From Leptospira congkakensis (GTDB taxonomy: Bacteria; Spirochaetota; Leptospiria; Leptospirales; Leptospiraceae): a DNA stretch of 64,000 bases. The translations under genes and the position numbers were made by a program. The stretch lies in the NCBI RefSeq assembly GCF_004770265.1, contig NZ_RQGQ01000016.1, positions 186,001 to 250,000 of the forward strand, given 5' to 3'. The notes under the pieces were generated by a model. The model saw only the letters and a list, made by a program, of their open reading frames with translations. It was not told the DNA's origin and did not search any database. Below are positions 45,917-54,968 of this stretch, in pieces (within the stretch, counting starts at the first letter, position 1; every line of letters begins with the position of its first letter).

Positions 45917-47818
45917 ATGAAATCTAGGTCTCCTAAAAATACAAAGCCTTCAAAAAAGCCACCGTCTAAGACCAAATCCAAGGTAAAGGAAGATCCTCTT
46001 CTTCCTATCCGAACGTTGCCAATCCTTTTGCCTCTCCCCCCTTTCTCGAATCGCAAACGAATTTCTTTTTTCCTTTTTTTAAACATTCTAGTTTTTCTCC
46101 AATGTTCTTCTATTCAAGAAAAACCAAAGGAGGTTTATCATAATGACTTAACCGTTACGGAGAAAGCGGTGTTGTCCAAAATAGAGGAAGTTGAAAACTC
46201 AGGAATCAAATCACTATCGTATATGTATTTATTAGGTGATGGTGTGGTGCATTCAGGTTCTCTTGGTGTAGACAAAAAAGGCCAGATACAAAGATTTAAA
46301 ATAGGAAGTATCACAAAACTATTTACTGGAATTGCTCTTTTACAATTACAAGAGGAAGGCAAACTAAAGTTAGATGATCCTGTTTCCAAATACCTTCCCG
46401 AAGTAGTTGGGATGCCTTCTCGGGGACAAAAGTATCGTGAAATCACCATTCGAGACATTTTAACCCACCAATCAGGCTTACCTTCTGATAGGGCTTCTGG
46501 TTTTTTCCTATCTCCAATTACTAAGGATTCTGAGATTTTAGCTGCCTTTCGTTCTCTTCCCCAAACACTTTCGCAGATGGAAAGAAACGAACCAGGCAAA
46601 GCACATTCCTATTCCAATTTTGGGTTTGGGTTACTTGGAATCGTCATAGAACGAACCTCTGGCATTGGGATTGAAGAGTATTTCCAAAAGAATCTATTTT
46701 CCAAAGCCGGAATGAAACACTCCACCTTGTTAGAGCTAAATGAAGGTTCGGAATTAGTGACTGGATATTCTGGATTGTTTTGGAAAACAGAAACCCTTCG
46801 GCCGGTGATCCGTGATTTGACGGCTGGTTCTCTTTCGACCACCGGAGAAGATATGGGTCTTTTTATGAAGACATTCTTTCAAAGTAAAAGAGGGAATGGC
46901 CTTCTTTCCCCATCCAGTTTTTTCGAATTCCATCGCATACAAAAAGGACCCAGTTCGAATTTTCAAATGAAGTTAGGCCTTCCTGTTTTGATGGAAGAAA
47001 GGAAGAGTGGTGACAAAAGTATTTGGATTTCAGGGCATTCTGGATCACTGCCTCCCTTTTTTGCAGATTTGATTTATGATCCAGAATCAGAAACCGCTAG
47101 TTTTCTTGTGGGAAACACTCTGAGTTTTGCTACTGCTTCGATTCGACCAGCTAACAAAGATATTTTGGATATAACTTACGAATACAAAACAGGATTAAAA
47201 TTGGAAGACCTACCTTTGCTTGAACGAAAAAAACAAAATAGGTTAGATGGTTTTTATGGCCTCTATGTTTCTCCTTTGGGAATTCATGAAGTAAAACCAG
47301 GAAATCCACCTAAAATAGAAATGATGGGTTTTGACTTTGATTTAGTTGAAAAAGATAACCGATTTGGAACCAACTTACGTTTGTTTTTTGGTTTGATTCC
47401 AATAAAAGAAAAAACCTTGGAATCCATGCGGATCGAATTTGAACCCTGGGAAGGGACTCCTATTTTTACCATGTATTCATTGAATGCATCCAAAGGAAGT
47501 TGGGGTTTTGGAGTTTTGGTAAAACCTGACTACCGATTGTCTGAAAAATCATTTTTGACAACGTATCAAACGAAAGACCCGTATTCACTGATCTCACGAG
47601 TGGAACTGAAAGAAGACAAACGTGGATTTTTGAACGCCACTGTTTATTATTCGTTAGGTGGAATGGAAAATTCTAACCAATTCCCTTGCCAATGGGAACA
47701 AGAATCTACCCTTCGAATTTTGGGATACGGACGGAACTTAGGGGAAAGGATCGAACTAAAAACGGTCGATGGCAAACCTAGGTTAGTGTATTCAGGAATC
47801 GAATTTTTAGAAAAGTAA
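45917..47818 (+). CDS. Serine hydrolase of the beta-lactamase/D-aminopeptidase family, lipoprotein
   Basis: A 633-residue protein. S-I-T-K in K-I-G-S-I-T-K-L-F is the nucleophile motif, Y-S-N in H-S-Y-S-N-F-G-F the second, and H-S-G-S-L the third, as in class C-like enzymes. A lipobox F-L-Q-C ends a hydrophobic segment at about residues 51-63. The first 45 residues are rich in Lys, Ser and Pro, too long for a signal peptide n-region, so a later TTG (46014 or 46026) may be the real start. The C-terminal 250 residues form an extra beta-rich domain. Substrate unknown, probably D-amino-acid peptides or esters in the envelope. Confidence 0.85.
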   Translation: MKSRSPKNTKPSKKPPSKTKSKVKEDPLLPIRTLPILLPLPPFSNRKRISFFLFLNILVFLQCSSIQEKPKEVYHNDLTVTEKAVLSKIEEVENSGIKSLSYMYLLGDGVVHSGSLGVDKKGQIQRFKIGSITKLFTGIALLQLQEEGKLKLDDPVSKYLPEVVGMPSRGQKYREITIRDILTHQSGLPSDRASGFFLSPITKDSEILAAFRSLPQTLSQMERNEPGKAHSYSNFGFGLLGIVIERTSGIGIEEYFQKNLFSKAGMKHSTLLELNEGSELVTGYSGLFWKTETLRPVIRDLTAGSLSTTGEDMGLFMKTFFQSKRGNGLLSPSSFFEFHRIQKGPSSNFQMKLGLPVLMEERKSGDKSIWISGHSGSLPPFFADLIYDPESETASFLVGNTLSFATASIRPANKDILDITYEYKTGLKLEDLPLLERKKQNRLDGFYGLYVSPLGIHEVKPGNPPKIEMMGFDFDLVEKDNRFGTNLRLFFGLIPIKEKTLESMRIEFEPWEGTPIFTMYSLNASKGSWGFGVLVKPDYRLSEKSFLTTYQTKDPYSLISRVELKEDKRGFLNATVYYSLGGMENSNQFPCQWEQESTLRILGYGRNLGERIELKTVDGKPRLVYSGIEFLEK

Positions 47819-47963
47819 GGAAATTTTTACCCCAAATTCTTGAGGGATTTTCCTTTTCCATTGGATAAAACAGCAAAAGTTATACGACACATAATTCCCC
47901 ATTTACCCTGATTCTAATTCTTTTTTGTCATTTGTATTTTTTAGGAAAGAAATTCCAAATCGA

Positions 47964-47981
47964 GTCAAAAAAGTTTTTGAC
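47964..47981. promoter_or_regulatory. Inverted repeat upstream of the DUF3015 pair
   Basis: GTCAAAAA (47964-47971) and TTTTTGAC (47974-47981) are separated by AG. The dyad is 66 bases before the first DUF3015 start in the only sizeable gap here (47819-48046), which otherwise shows nothing. It could be an operator or overlap a promoter. Confidence 0.4.
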
Positions 47982-48046
47982 GAATCAAAAAAATCGATTA
48001 GAGTTCGTCGGAATTTGATTCGAAAGTTTCAAAAGGAGAATTCGAA

Positions 48047-48550
48047 ATGGGAAAAAGAATTACCACAATCCTATTTTTGTCTGCTGCGTTTGTAGCTGTC
48101 ACTATGACATCTACATCTGTGGAAGCAAAAAAATATGGTATGGCTGGCTGCGGTTTAGGTTCACTGATTATCACAACCAATGATATCACTCAAATTTTTG
48201 CAGCGACATCAAATGGGATTTACGGAAACCAAACGTTTGGTATTACATCTGGAACTTCCAATTGTACTGCTGACGGTGTTGTCAAACAAGACAAAGTACA
48301 AGAATTGTTCATCACTATGAACTATGATTCTCTAGGCCAAGAAATGGCTTCTGGGAAAGGGGAAAAATTAGAGTCTCTTGGAAACCTTCTTGGTTGCTCT
48401 AGCGATTCTTTATCAAGATTTGGCCAAGTGACGAAAGAAAACTACGCTAAACTCATTACTGAAGATTCAACTCCTGCAAGTGTACTTTCAGCAGTTAAGT
48501 CAGAAGTTAAAAGCGATAAAATCCTCGCTAAGTCTTGTTCACAAATCTAA
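48047..48550 (+). CDS. DUF3015 exported protein, first copy
   Basis: A 167-residue protein with signal peptide (cleavage after S-V-E-A-K). The mature part begins Y-G-M-A-G-C-G-L-G-S, continues with Q-T-F-G-I-T-S-G-T-S-N-C and contains two more Cys, the DUF3015 pattern. Function of the family is unknown; it is usually periplasmic or outer-membrane associated. An AAGGAG site precedes the ATG by nine bases, suggesting strong expression. The second copy follows after 16 bases. Confidence 0.9.
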   Translation: MGKRITTILFLSAAFVAVTMTSTSVEAKKYGMAGCGLGSLIITTNDITQIFAATSNGIYGNQTFGITSGTSNCTADGVVKQDKVQELFITMNYDSLGQEMASGKGEKLESLGNLLGCSSDSLSRFGQVTKENYAKLITEDSTPASVLSAVKSEVKSDKILAKSCSQI

Positions 48551-48566
48551 GGAGATATGAAATAAA

Positions 48567-49052
48567 ATGAAAAAGTTAACACTCATCTCCACAATCGGAG
48601 TCTCCATGGTTCTCCTTGCTTCACAAATGTCTGCTGCACCGAAATACGGTATGGCTGGATGTGGTCTTGGAACTCTTGTCATGCCAGGTGGTAACCAAGT
48701 TCTTGCCGCAACTACTAACGGAACTTCAGGAAGCCAAACTTTTGGTATCACCTCTGGAACATCTAACTGTAAAGCAGACGGTGTTGCAAAAAAAGAACAT
48801 GCACGTGAAATTTATGTTCACATGAACTTTGATAGTTTAGAACAAGAAATGGCAGCTGGTAAAGGTGAAAAACTTTCTAACCTAGCTACACTTTTTGAAT
48901 GCAAATCTGGTGTTCGTTTTAATGAAGTAGTTAGAGAAAACTACTCTAGAATCTTCACTGAAGAATCGAAAGCAAACCCAAGTTTGATGTTGTCTAACCT
49001 TCATGAAACTTTGGAAAAAGACCAAACAGTAAAAAATTACTGCAAAATCTAA
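48567..49052 (+). CDS. DUF3015 exported protein, second copy
   Basis: A 161-residue paralogue of the preceding protein, with signal peptide (A-S-Q-M-S-A-A) and the same Y-G-M-A-G-C-G-L-G and Q-T-F-G-I-T-S-G-T-S-N-C segments; the two differ more in the C-terminal third. A tiny ATG-AAA-TAA reading frame (48557-48565) lies between its ribosome site and its ATG. The tandem order points to gene duplication. It leads into the DUF4105 gene. Confidence 0.9.
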   Translation: MKKLTLISTIGVSMVLLASQMSAAPKYGMAGCGLGTLVMPGGNQVLAATTNGTSGSQTFGITSGTSNCKADGVAKKEHAREIYVHMNFDSLEQEMAAGKGEKLSNLATLFECKSGVRFNEVVRENYSRIFTEESKANPSLMLSNLHETLEKDQTVKNYCKI

Positions 49053-49082
49053 TCCTTTGTAAAAAATCAGAGTATTCCATAT

Positions 49083-51080
49083 TTGGATGCTCTGGTGTTT
49101 CCTCTGTACCTACTTACCTTTTTATTCATACTCTTCACTACTTCTCTTGGAGCCATCGAACCTCCTAGCAGTACAAGTATTCTCGAACTAGATTTTATTA
49201 CTTCAAGGAAACAAGGGGAAAACCTTCCTAAATCTCCAAAGGCCAAACAATATCTACAAGAACTCATAAACGAAGCAAAAGAAAAACATCTATCAGAAGA
49301 AACACATTGGTATCGATTGTTAAGATTCAAAAAAACTAGATGGGGTTACCTGGAGAGTGAAGTAGATAACAAACGTTATTTCCTTTCCCCAGACGGGAAA
49401 TACAATCCAGAAAAAGAACTAATTGCCACACTTCATAGTTTTTTTACAGAAGAAGCCATTCAAGAGGAATTGTTACATCCTCAATGTTATTTTCCAGAGA
49501 GATACCATTGGCTAAAAGAAAAATTGAAGTTTGATCAAAGTCGATTACCGGAAGTTTCTTGTGAACGATTTAAAGTTTGGAAAGATTCCCTAAATCCTGA
49601 TTCCTTGTCTGTAGTTTTTTCCTCTTATTATATGCAAGCTCCAGCTTCTATGTTTGGACATACTCTCATCAAACTCAATAACAAGATAAATGAAAATGCT
49701 GAGTTGTTAGATTATGGAGTGAACTATGCAGCCAACCCAGTGGACATGGATCCATTCTCCTATGCTTATCGTGGACTGACCGGTGGATATCCAGGTAGTT
49801 TTGCTATCTTCCCTTATTATTTGAAAGTTAACGAATACAATGATATGGAAAGTCGAGATCTTTGGGAGTATAAATTAAAGTTAAAACCAGAAGAACGAGA
49901 TAGGTTTATGCGACATCTTTGGGAGATGGGTCGGGCTGACTTTGATTATTTTTTTATCAACGAAAACTGTTCCTATCATTTGATGGAAATTTTGGAAGTT
50001 GCGATGCCGGAATTAAATATTAGTAACAAACCTGGATGGATTGTTGCTCCTGGAGATACCATTAAACTTTACTTAGCTGAAGATGGACTTGTTATTTCTA
50101 AAAAATATCGTCCTTCTTTATATTCCAAAATTAAATATAAAATATATGATATGACAGACGAAGAACGAACAACATACTTTGAAATGATTCGTTTTGAAAA
50201 AGCTTTCCTTCCTGAACCCAAAGATAATTTTCGTATGTCACTTGTGACTGATGCCGTTTTGGATACATATAGATATCGTTATACTTCAAAGCAAGAAATA
50301 CCTAAACAACATAAAGAATATTACGATAAGTTACTCGTTTTTAGAAGTAAACAAACCGACGAATATACTTCCAAAGAAGAAGTTCCTTTGTCGACACCCC
50401 CAGAGGCTTCTCATCCACTGAGCCGAGTGGCCACATCATTTGGTGCCTCTTCTTTGGGGAATTTTGCAGAGTTTCAATACAGAATCGCTTATCATGATTT
50501 GTTGAATGTGAGTAAAGGACACGCCCCCAATTCTGAGTTAGCATTTTTTGATACAACTGTAAGGACTTATGAAAATAAAAAACCCGAACTAACTTCGATG
50601 AGTGCGGTAAAGGTGACATCAATCAATCCATATAATTCTATATCAAAAGATATTACTTATATGTTAGATACTGGAATACAAACTGCTGTTTACCGAAATA
50701 ATGATGAAACTCTCCGGAAACAAGTTGGTAATTTTGATTTTCGTTTTGGATATTCTTTTTCAAATGAATTTGGAAAAACACCAATGAGTTTGGGAGTTCT
50801 TAGTGTTCTTGCTGGGGTTAAAGCCCAAAACGGAAGGATGTTTGAAAATAATGTTCGGTATGGTGTCAATGTCAGTTTGTTGTATCAAAAGGAGTGGGGG
50901 AATTGGAAGGTTTTTACAGGTGCTACGGCTCAAAATTACCAACTCAGTCAAAACTTTAATACATATTATGCAACATTTAAAATTCGATATGCATTTTCAA
51001 ATACACATGAGTTACGAGTGGAAGTTAATGGAGAAAGGTTTTATGAAGAAGCTCTTGTTTCTTATCATTATTTATTTTAA
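49083..51080 (+). CDS. DUF4105 / Lnb-like protein with C-terminal barrel-like region
   Basis: A 665-residue exported protein. The N-terminal part matches the DUF4105 (Lnb N-terminal periplasmic) family: S-S-Y-Y-M-Q-A-P-A-S-M-F-G-H with H193, and F-I-N-E-N-C-S-Y-H with C296, plausible thiol and histidine residues of a cysteine acyltransferase-like site. Enterococcal Lnb makes lyso-form lipoproteins by moving an acyl chain. Residues about 440-665 are rich in alternating aromatic/polar strands and end in L-F, like an outer-membrane barrel. The TTG start is uncertain; a hairpin overlaps it, and GTG 49095 is an alternative. Confidence 0.82.
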   Translation: MDALVFPLYLLTFLFILFTTSLGAIEPPSSTSILELDFITSRKQGENLPKSPKAKQYLQELINEAKEKHLSEETHWYRLLRFKKTRWGYLESEVDNKRYFLSPDGKYNPEKELIATLHSFFTEEAIQEELLHPQCYFPERYHWLKEKLKFDQSRLPEVSCERFKVWKDSLNPDSLSVVFSSYYMQAPASMFGHTLIKLNNKINENAELLDYGVNYAANPVDMDPFSYAYRGLTGGYPGSFAIFPYYLKVNEYNDMESRDLWEYKLKLKPEERDRFMRHLWEMGRADFDYFFINENCSYHLMEILEVAMPELNISNKPGWIVAPGDTIKLYLAEDGLVISKKYRPSLYSKIKYKIYDMTDEERTTYFEMIRFEKAFLPEPKDNFRMSLVTDAVLDTYRYRYTSKQEIPKQHKEYYDKLLVFRSKQTDEYTSKEEVPLSTPPEASHPLSRVATSFGASSLGNFAEFQYRIAYHDLLNVSKGHAPNSELAFFDTTVRTYENKKPELTSMSAVKVTSINPYNSISKDITYMLDTGIQTAVYRNNDETLRKQVGNFDFRFGYSFSNEFGKTPMSLGVLSVLAGVKAQNGRMFENNVRYGVNVSLLYQKEWGNWKVFTGATAQNYQLSQNFNTYYATFKIRYAFSNTHELRVEVNGERFYEEALVSYHYLF

Positions 51081-51885
51081 TTTTTTATTTATTAGTTGTT
51101 CTTCTTTGTATTACCATCCTACGAAAGAAATATATCTTACTCCTAAACAAATGGGTTTTGTTTATACACCATCATTTATCACTGCCAAGGATGGTGTGAA
51201 GTTGAGTGTATGGAAAATTCATTCACAAGCAGTAGAAAAACCTAAAGCAGTCATATTACAATTCCATGGAAATGGACAAAATATGAGCACTCATTTTTTA
51301 TCTCTTGTCTGGCTTGTGAACCATGGATATGAACTGATAATTTTTGATTATCGAGGTTACGGTGAATCGGAAGGTGAACCTGATCCAGATGATATATTAG
51401 AAGATAGTAATTTAGTTTTGGATTTTGCGTTAGAGGAAAGCAGGCAAAAAGAATCCAAACTTATCGTTTATGGTCAGAGTCTTGGTGGAGCAATTGCAAT
51501 GCGTTCTGTAGCTGACTGGAAAGAAAAAAAAGAAGTTGTTTTGCTTTGTATCGACGGTTCCTTTTCGTCTTATCGGGATGTTGCCAAACAGACTATGAAT
51601 CATGTATTATTCCCTCCAATTGGGAACCTATTTGCCTGGTTATTCCATGACAACACAAGCCCTCGTGATTTTATTGCCAGCCTTTCTCCAATTCCAATCC
51701 TCATCATTCATGGGACAGAAGATACTATTGTTTTTTTTGAGAATGGAAAACAGATTTTTGGTCTGGCTGGTGAGCCCAAGGTATTTTGGGAAATTCGAGG
51801 AGGAGGGCATGTGGACTGGATGAACCTTGGTAGGTCAAAGTTTGCAAAAGATTTTTTGGTTCTACTCAATCGGCATTTGTACTGA
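51043..51885 (+). CDS. Alpha/beta hydrolase lipoprotein
   Basis: A 280-residue protein. The ATG at 51043 overlaps the DUF4105 end by 38 bases and has AAAGG five bases upstream. The signal peptide ends in L-F-I-S-C, a good lipobox. The hydrolase core has F-H-G-N-G (oxyanion), Y-G-Q-S-L-G-G (nucleophile Ser), H-G-T-E-D (acid) and G-G-G-H-V-D (His). It resembles BEM46/ABHD13-type hydrolases, probably acting on lipids or esters in the envelope. Its 3' end overlaps the convergent lipoprotein gene by 24 bases. Confidence 0.88.
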   Translation: MKKLLFLIIIYFNFLFISCSSLYYHPTKEIYLTPKQMGFVYTPSFITAKDGVKLSVWKIHSQAVEKPKAVILQFHGNGQNMSTHFLSLVWLVNHGYELIIFDYRGYGESEGEPDPDDILEDSNLVLDFALEESRQKESKLIVYGQSLGGAIAMRSVADWKEKKEVVLLCIDGSFSSYRDVAKQTMNHVLFPPIGNLFAWLFHDNTSPRDFIASLSPIPILIIHGTEDTIVFFENGKQIFGLAGEPKVFWEIRGGGHVDWMNLGRSKFAKDFLVLLNRHLY

Positions 51886-52380
51886 TACAAATGAACGTTC
51901 TGTGAACAATGGAACGGAGAGGATTTCCTCTAAAGAATATTCTTTGTTAATTTCACGAAATGTAATTTCACTTCTACTGAATTTTGTTTCACTAAAGATT
52001 TTGAATTCGATATATTTTTCTTCACCTTTTTTAATTTGAAACACTTTGGTTGCATCGGGTTTGCCTACCACATCTAATTGATAAGTTCCTTCTTGTAATC
52101 GCAAATAACCTAGAGAGCCATTTTCTAGTTCTATTGTGTAGATCGGCGTTGGTTTGACCGAAGAAGAAAATTTCCCTGGGTATCGGGATAAAATACAATC
52201 ATAATCCCAAAGTGCCAGAGAAGCGTGTTCAGGTCGGATTAAATACAAAAGTCCTGTATCTGTTTCAGACGTAACCAGTTTCACAAAAACATTTTTTTTG
52301 GCACATCCAAAAACAAGTCCGAATAGAATCATAAAAAAAACAATGATTGTTGATTTTAAACGAATGTTATTCGAGATCAT
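51862..52380 (-). CDS. DUF2846-like lipoprotein
   Basis: A 172-residue protein with lipobox G-L-V-F-G-C (Cys26). The mature part starts with T-G-L-L-Y-L-I-R-P, followed by a small beta-sandwich-like pattern ending in E-E-K-Y-I-E-F, similar to DUF2846 proteins. Function unknown. It is the last gene of the rimI-SDR-DUF445 run, six bases after DUF445. Confidence 0.65.
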   Translation of the reverse strand: MISNNIRLKSTIIVFFMILFGLVFGCAKKNVFVKLVTSETDTGLLYLIRPEHASLALWDYDCILSRYPGKFSSSVKPTPIYTIELENGSLGYLRLQEGTYQLDVVGKPDATKVFQIKKGEEKYIEFKIFSETKFSRSEITFREINKEYSLEEILSVPLFTERSFVSVQMPIE

Positions 52381-52386
52381 TATTGT

Positions 52387-53718
52387 TTATCCCTCAGAGG
52401 GAATCCGTTTTTGGTTTCTGTAATGTGCAATGTAGGTGATTAAAACGAGTGCTCCCACAGGTACAGCAAAATAAATATGAACTTGGATGAGTCCGGCAAT
52501 CATTCCCAAAACACCACCTAAGAATTGTATTACGACTAGATTTCCACCCGTGTTATCCAAAATCATTTTTTCTAAATCATCGGTGTCAAGAGCCATCACT
52601 CGTTCTTCGACAAGGGCGGTTACATTGATATTGTGAACAAATTTTTCAATATTAGTTTTGAGATAAATTTTTCCCTCTTCGCTATTCATAAATTCAAGAA
52701 GGCGTTTTTTGACCCAATCTACAGCACGAAAGAAGTTTTTTTCAATTTCTTCCCAGTTGTTCGGATCATCTAAATAAGCTTGTAGTCTTTCGATTCCCGA
52801 TGGCAATAGATTTTGTCTTGCATAGTCGCCACTGGCTTCCAACCAATTGGAAATTTTTCCTGTGATGAATTCTTGTGTTTCTTTTGAATTCAATCGTTCT
52901 TGGAGACCAGCCATCATCTCATCCATCATCTTCATAAACTGGTCGGAGGTTTCTGGATCTTTAACAAATCGTTCTAAAAGTTCACGAATGGCTTCTTCGT
53001 TAAAAGAAAAAATCTTTTTTACGCCGATTCCAATTTTACCAAGTGTACTTCTTGTTTTTAAATACTCTTCTAAACCTTCGTTGAGTAAATTCGCAAGTTT
53101 TGGCATCTCTTCTAGAAGTACCACGCGAAGTTGTTTTCCTAGCTCCTCACGATTGGTTTCTTCTGTTAGATAATATGTTAGGCGTTCTTTTGTATAATCC
53201 CAGAGTTTTTGAACTTCTTCTGGACGTTCCGCCATCTTTTTCATGGTTTCTTCTGAAAAATCAAAGATAACTTCTAAAATTTCTGGCCCTCTTTCCTTTA
53301 ACATAGAAATGATTTTGGTCACAAGCATGGTTCTGATTTCTACGTTGTGGATGGCCTCATCAATTTCTTTGACAATTTTTTGGATCCCAGTTTCTACTAG
53401 GTTTCGTTCATAGATATATGTTAAAATAATATCGGGATGAAGTAAATTGCTTTGGATACTTTCCCCTAAAGACTTGGCAATTTTAGATTTGTTTTTAGGA
53501 ACAAGACCTGACCATCCAAGCACCTTACCATGTTTAGGTTGAAATAACATTTTGATTGCAAGGAAATTTGTGAAGTATCCCACCATTCCGGCCATAAGAA
53601 TCACAAAGACAGCATTGACCCAAACATTACCTTCGTAGTAGAGTTGAAAACCCCCACCAATGATGGAGAAAATTACAAGTAGTCTACGATACCAGGCGTC
53701 TAATTTAGCAACGTCCAT
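52387..53718 (-). CDS. DUF445 membrane protein
   Basis: A 443-residue protein. Two N-terminal helices (about 12-50) are followed by F-T-N-F-L-A-I-K-M-L-F-Q-P, a DUF445 hallmark, then G-L-V-P-K-N-K-S-K-I-A. A long helical cytoplasmic or periplasmic region (about 90-380) leads to one or two C-terminal helices. The family has no known activity. It lies one base after the SDR stop codon, so translation is likely coupled. Confidence 0.88.
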   Translation of the reverse strand: MDVAKLDAWYRRLLVIFSIIGGGFQLYYEGNVWVNAVFVILMAGMVGYFTNFLAIKMLFQPKHGKVLGWSGLVPKNKSKIAKSLGESIQSNLLHPDIILTYIYERNLVETGIQKIVKEIDEAIHNVEIRTMLVTKIISMLKERGPEILEVIFDFSEETMKKMAERPEEVQKLWDYTKERLTYYLTEETNREELGKQLRVVLLEEMPKLANLLNEGLEEYLKTRSTLGKIGIGVKKIFSFNEEAIRELLERFVKDPETSDQFMKMMDEMMAGLQERLNSKETQEFITGKISNWLEASGDYARQNLLPSGIERLQAYLDDPNNWEEIEKNFFRAVDWVKKRLLEFMNSEEGKIYLKTNIEKFVHNINVTALVEERVMALDTDDLEKMILDNTGGNLVVIQFLGGVLGMIAGLIQVHIYFAVPVGALVLITYIAHYRNQKRIPSEG

Positions 53719-53719
53719 C

Positions 53720-54493
53720 CTAATCCTCTTCTAGTTTTAAATATTTACCGCTTAACTTTCGTAAGAAACCGCGCGGGATGAGTTCTGAAATTGTAACGGC
53801 ACCTTGGTTGAAGGAACCGGTGATACATACTGCTTGGTTGTAACGAAGTGCATCCAAAGATTCTTCCACTACAACACTTGCATCTTGCCACATAAAAGAT
53901 GGGTATTTTGATTTGTTGATACCTGCTCTTTGGTGGAAGTCGGAATGAGTGAGTCCGGGACAAAGTGCTTGTACATAAACTCCATGTGGTTTGGCTTCTT
54001 CGTGGATGGATTCTGTAAACGATTTAACAAATGCTTTGGTGGCGGCATAAATGGCACTACCTGGTGCTGGCAAATAACCAGCAATAGATGCTACATTAAT
54101 CAAATAACCTTTTTTGTTTTTTTTGAATCTACCCAGTGCTACGTGGCTTAAATGCACTAAAGTTTTTACATTCAAATTCACTTCATCTAGTTCTTTATCG
54201 AGTGGTAATGTTGCAAACTCACCCACAGTTCCAAACCCGGCATTGTTTACAACGAGTTCTGCATCTTTATCTTTAGCGATGATCTCTGCTAGTTCTTCTA
54301 CATCTTTTTTTTTGGTAAGATCCAATGCGAAATATTTTAAGATCCCTCTGGATTTTGGTTCTAGTTCTAAAATTACTTTTTTTAAATCGGATTCTGTGCG
54401 AGAAATTAAAAAGACGTTATAGTCTTTCGAGAGGGCTCGAACAAATTCTTTACCAATTCCTTGGGATGCGCCGGTGACATATGCATTTTTCAT
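53720..54493 (-). CDS. Short-chain dehydrogenase/reductase
   Basis: A 257-residue classical SDR. The cofactor motif is G-A-S-Q-G-I-G near the N-terminus, N-N-A-G-F-G follows, and the catalytic Ser-Tyr-Lys set is in V-A-S-I-A-G and Y-A-A-T-K. R at the end of the second strand (L-I-S-R-T-E) favours NADPH. The substrate cannot be inferred. The ATG overlaps the rimI stop (ATGA). Confidence 0.9.
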   Translation of the reverse strand: MKNAYVTGASQGIGKEFVRALSKDYNVFLISRTESDLKKVILELEPKSRGILKYFALDLTKKKDVEELAEIIAKDKDAELVVNNAGFGTVGEFATLPLDKELDEVNLNVKTLVHLSHVALGRFKKNKKGYLINVASIAGYLPAPGSAIYAATKAFVKSFTESIHEEAKPHGVYVQALCPGLTHSDFHQRAGINKSKYPSFMWQDASVVVEESLDALRYNQAVCITGSFNQGAVTISELIPRGFLRKLSGKYLKLEED

Positions 54494-54918
54494 TCAGTTG
54501 GATTCCTCTTCATCAAGACGGCAGTGGATCCGTCCGGATAGTATTTTTTACGTCTCTCTAATTCTATAAAACCAACAGACTGGTAAAGTGTAATCGCAGC
54601 CGTGTTGGATTCTTTAACTTCTAAAAAAAACTCTTTTTTAGGAAATTCTTGGAATAGAGCCATCACTAGTTGCTTTGCCAAACCTAACTTCCGATAGTTG
54701 GGAAGTGTAGCGATCCGAAAGATTTCGATCTCCCAAGGTGTTTCACAAACGAGAGCATAACACTGTGGTTCTGGATTCCCCAAACCAAAAGCCACATGGA
54801 ATTCTAGATGGGTTTGGATCATTTTTTCTGTCCACTCCTCTCCCGGAAAACAAAGGGATTCCCAGTGGAGGAGGAGGGCAAGATCTGATTCACCCAACCT
54901 GCGAAAACTATGAGACAT
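54490..54918 (-). CDS. rimI: RimI-like GNAT N-acetyltransferase
   Basis: A 142-residue acetyltransferase. The acetyl-CoA loop is L-P-N-Y-R-K-L-G-L-A-K-Q-L, followed by L-E-V-K-E-S-N-T-A-A-I-T-L-Y and G-F-I-E-L-E-R-R-K-K-Y-Y, the usual end of RimI proteins that acetylate the N-terminus of ribosomal protein S18. ATG 54918 is preferred to the GTG at 54924. First gene of the four-gene minus-strand unit. Confidence 0.85.
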   Translation of the reverse strand: MSHSFRRLGESDLALLLHWESLCFPGEEWTEKMIQTHLEFHVAFGLGNPEPQCYALVCETPWEIEIFRIATLPNYRKLGLAKQLVMALFQEFPKKEFFLEVKESNTAAITLYQSVGFIELERRKKYYPDGSTAVLMKRNPTE

Positions 54919-54968
54919 AATCACATTTTTTTCTTTTCATCCAAAAGAAAGAAACTAAAATCGAACTG

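Noticed and set aside
50803..51042. Extended N-terminus of the lipoprotein hydrolase
   Set aside because: This part runs inside the DUF4105 gene in another frame; the lipobox and ribosome site fix the start at 51043.
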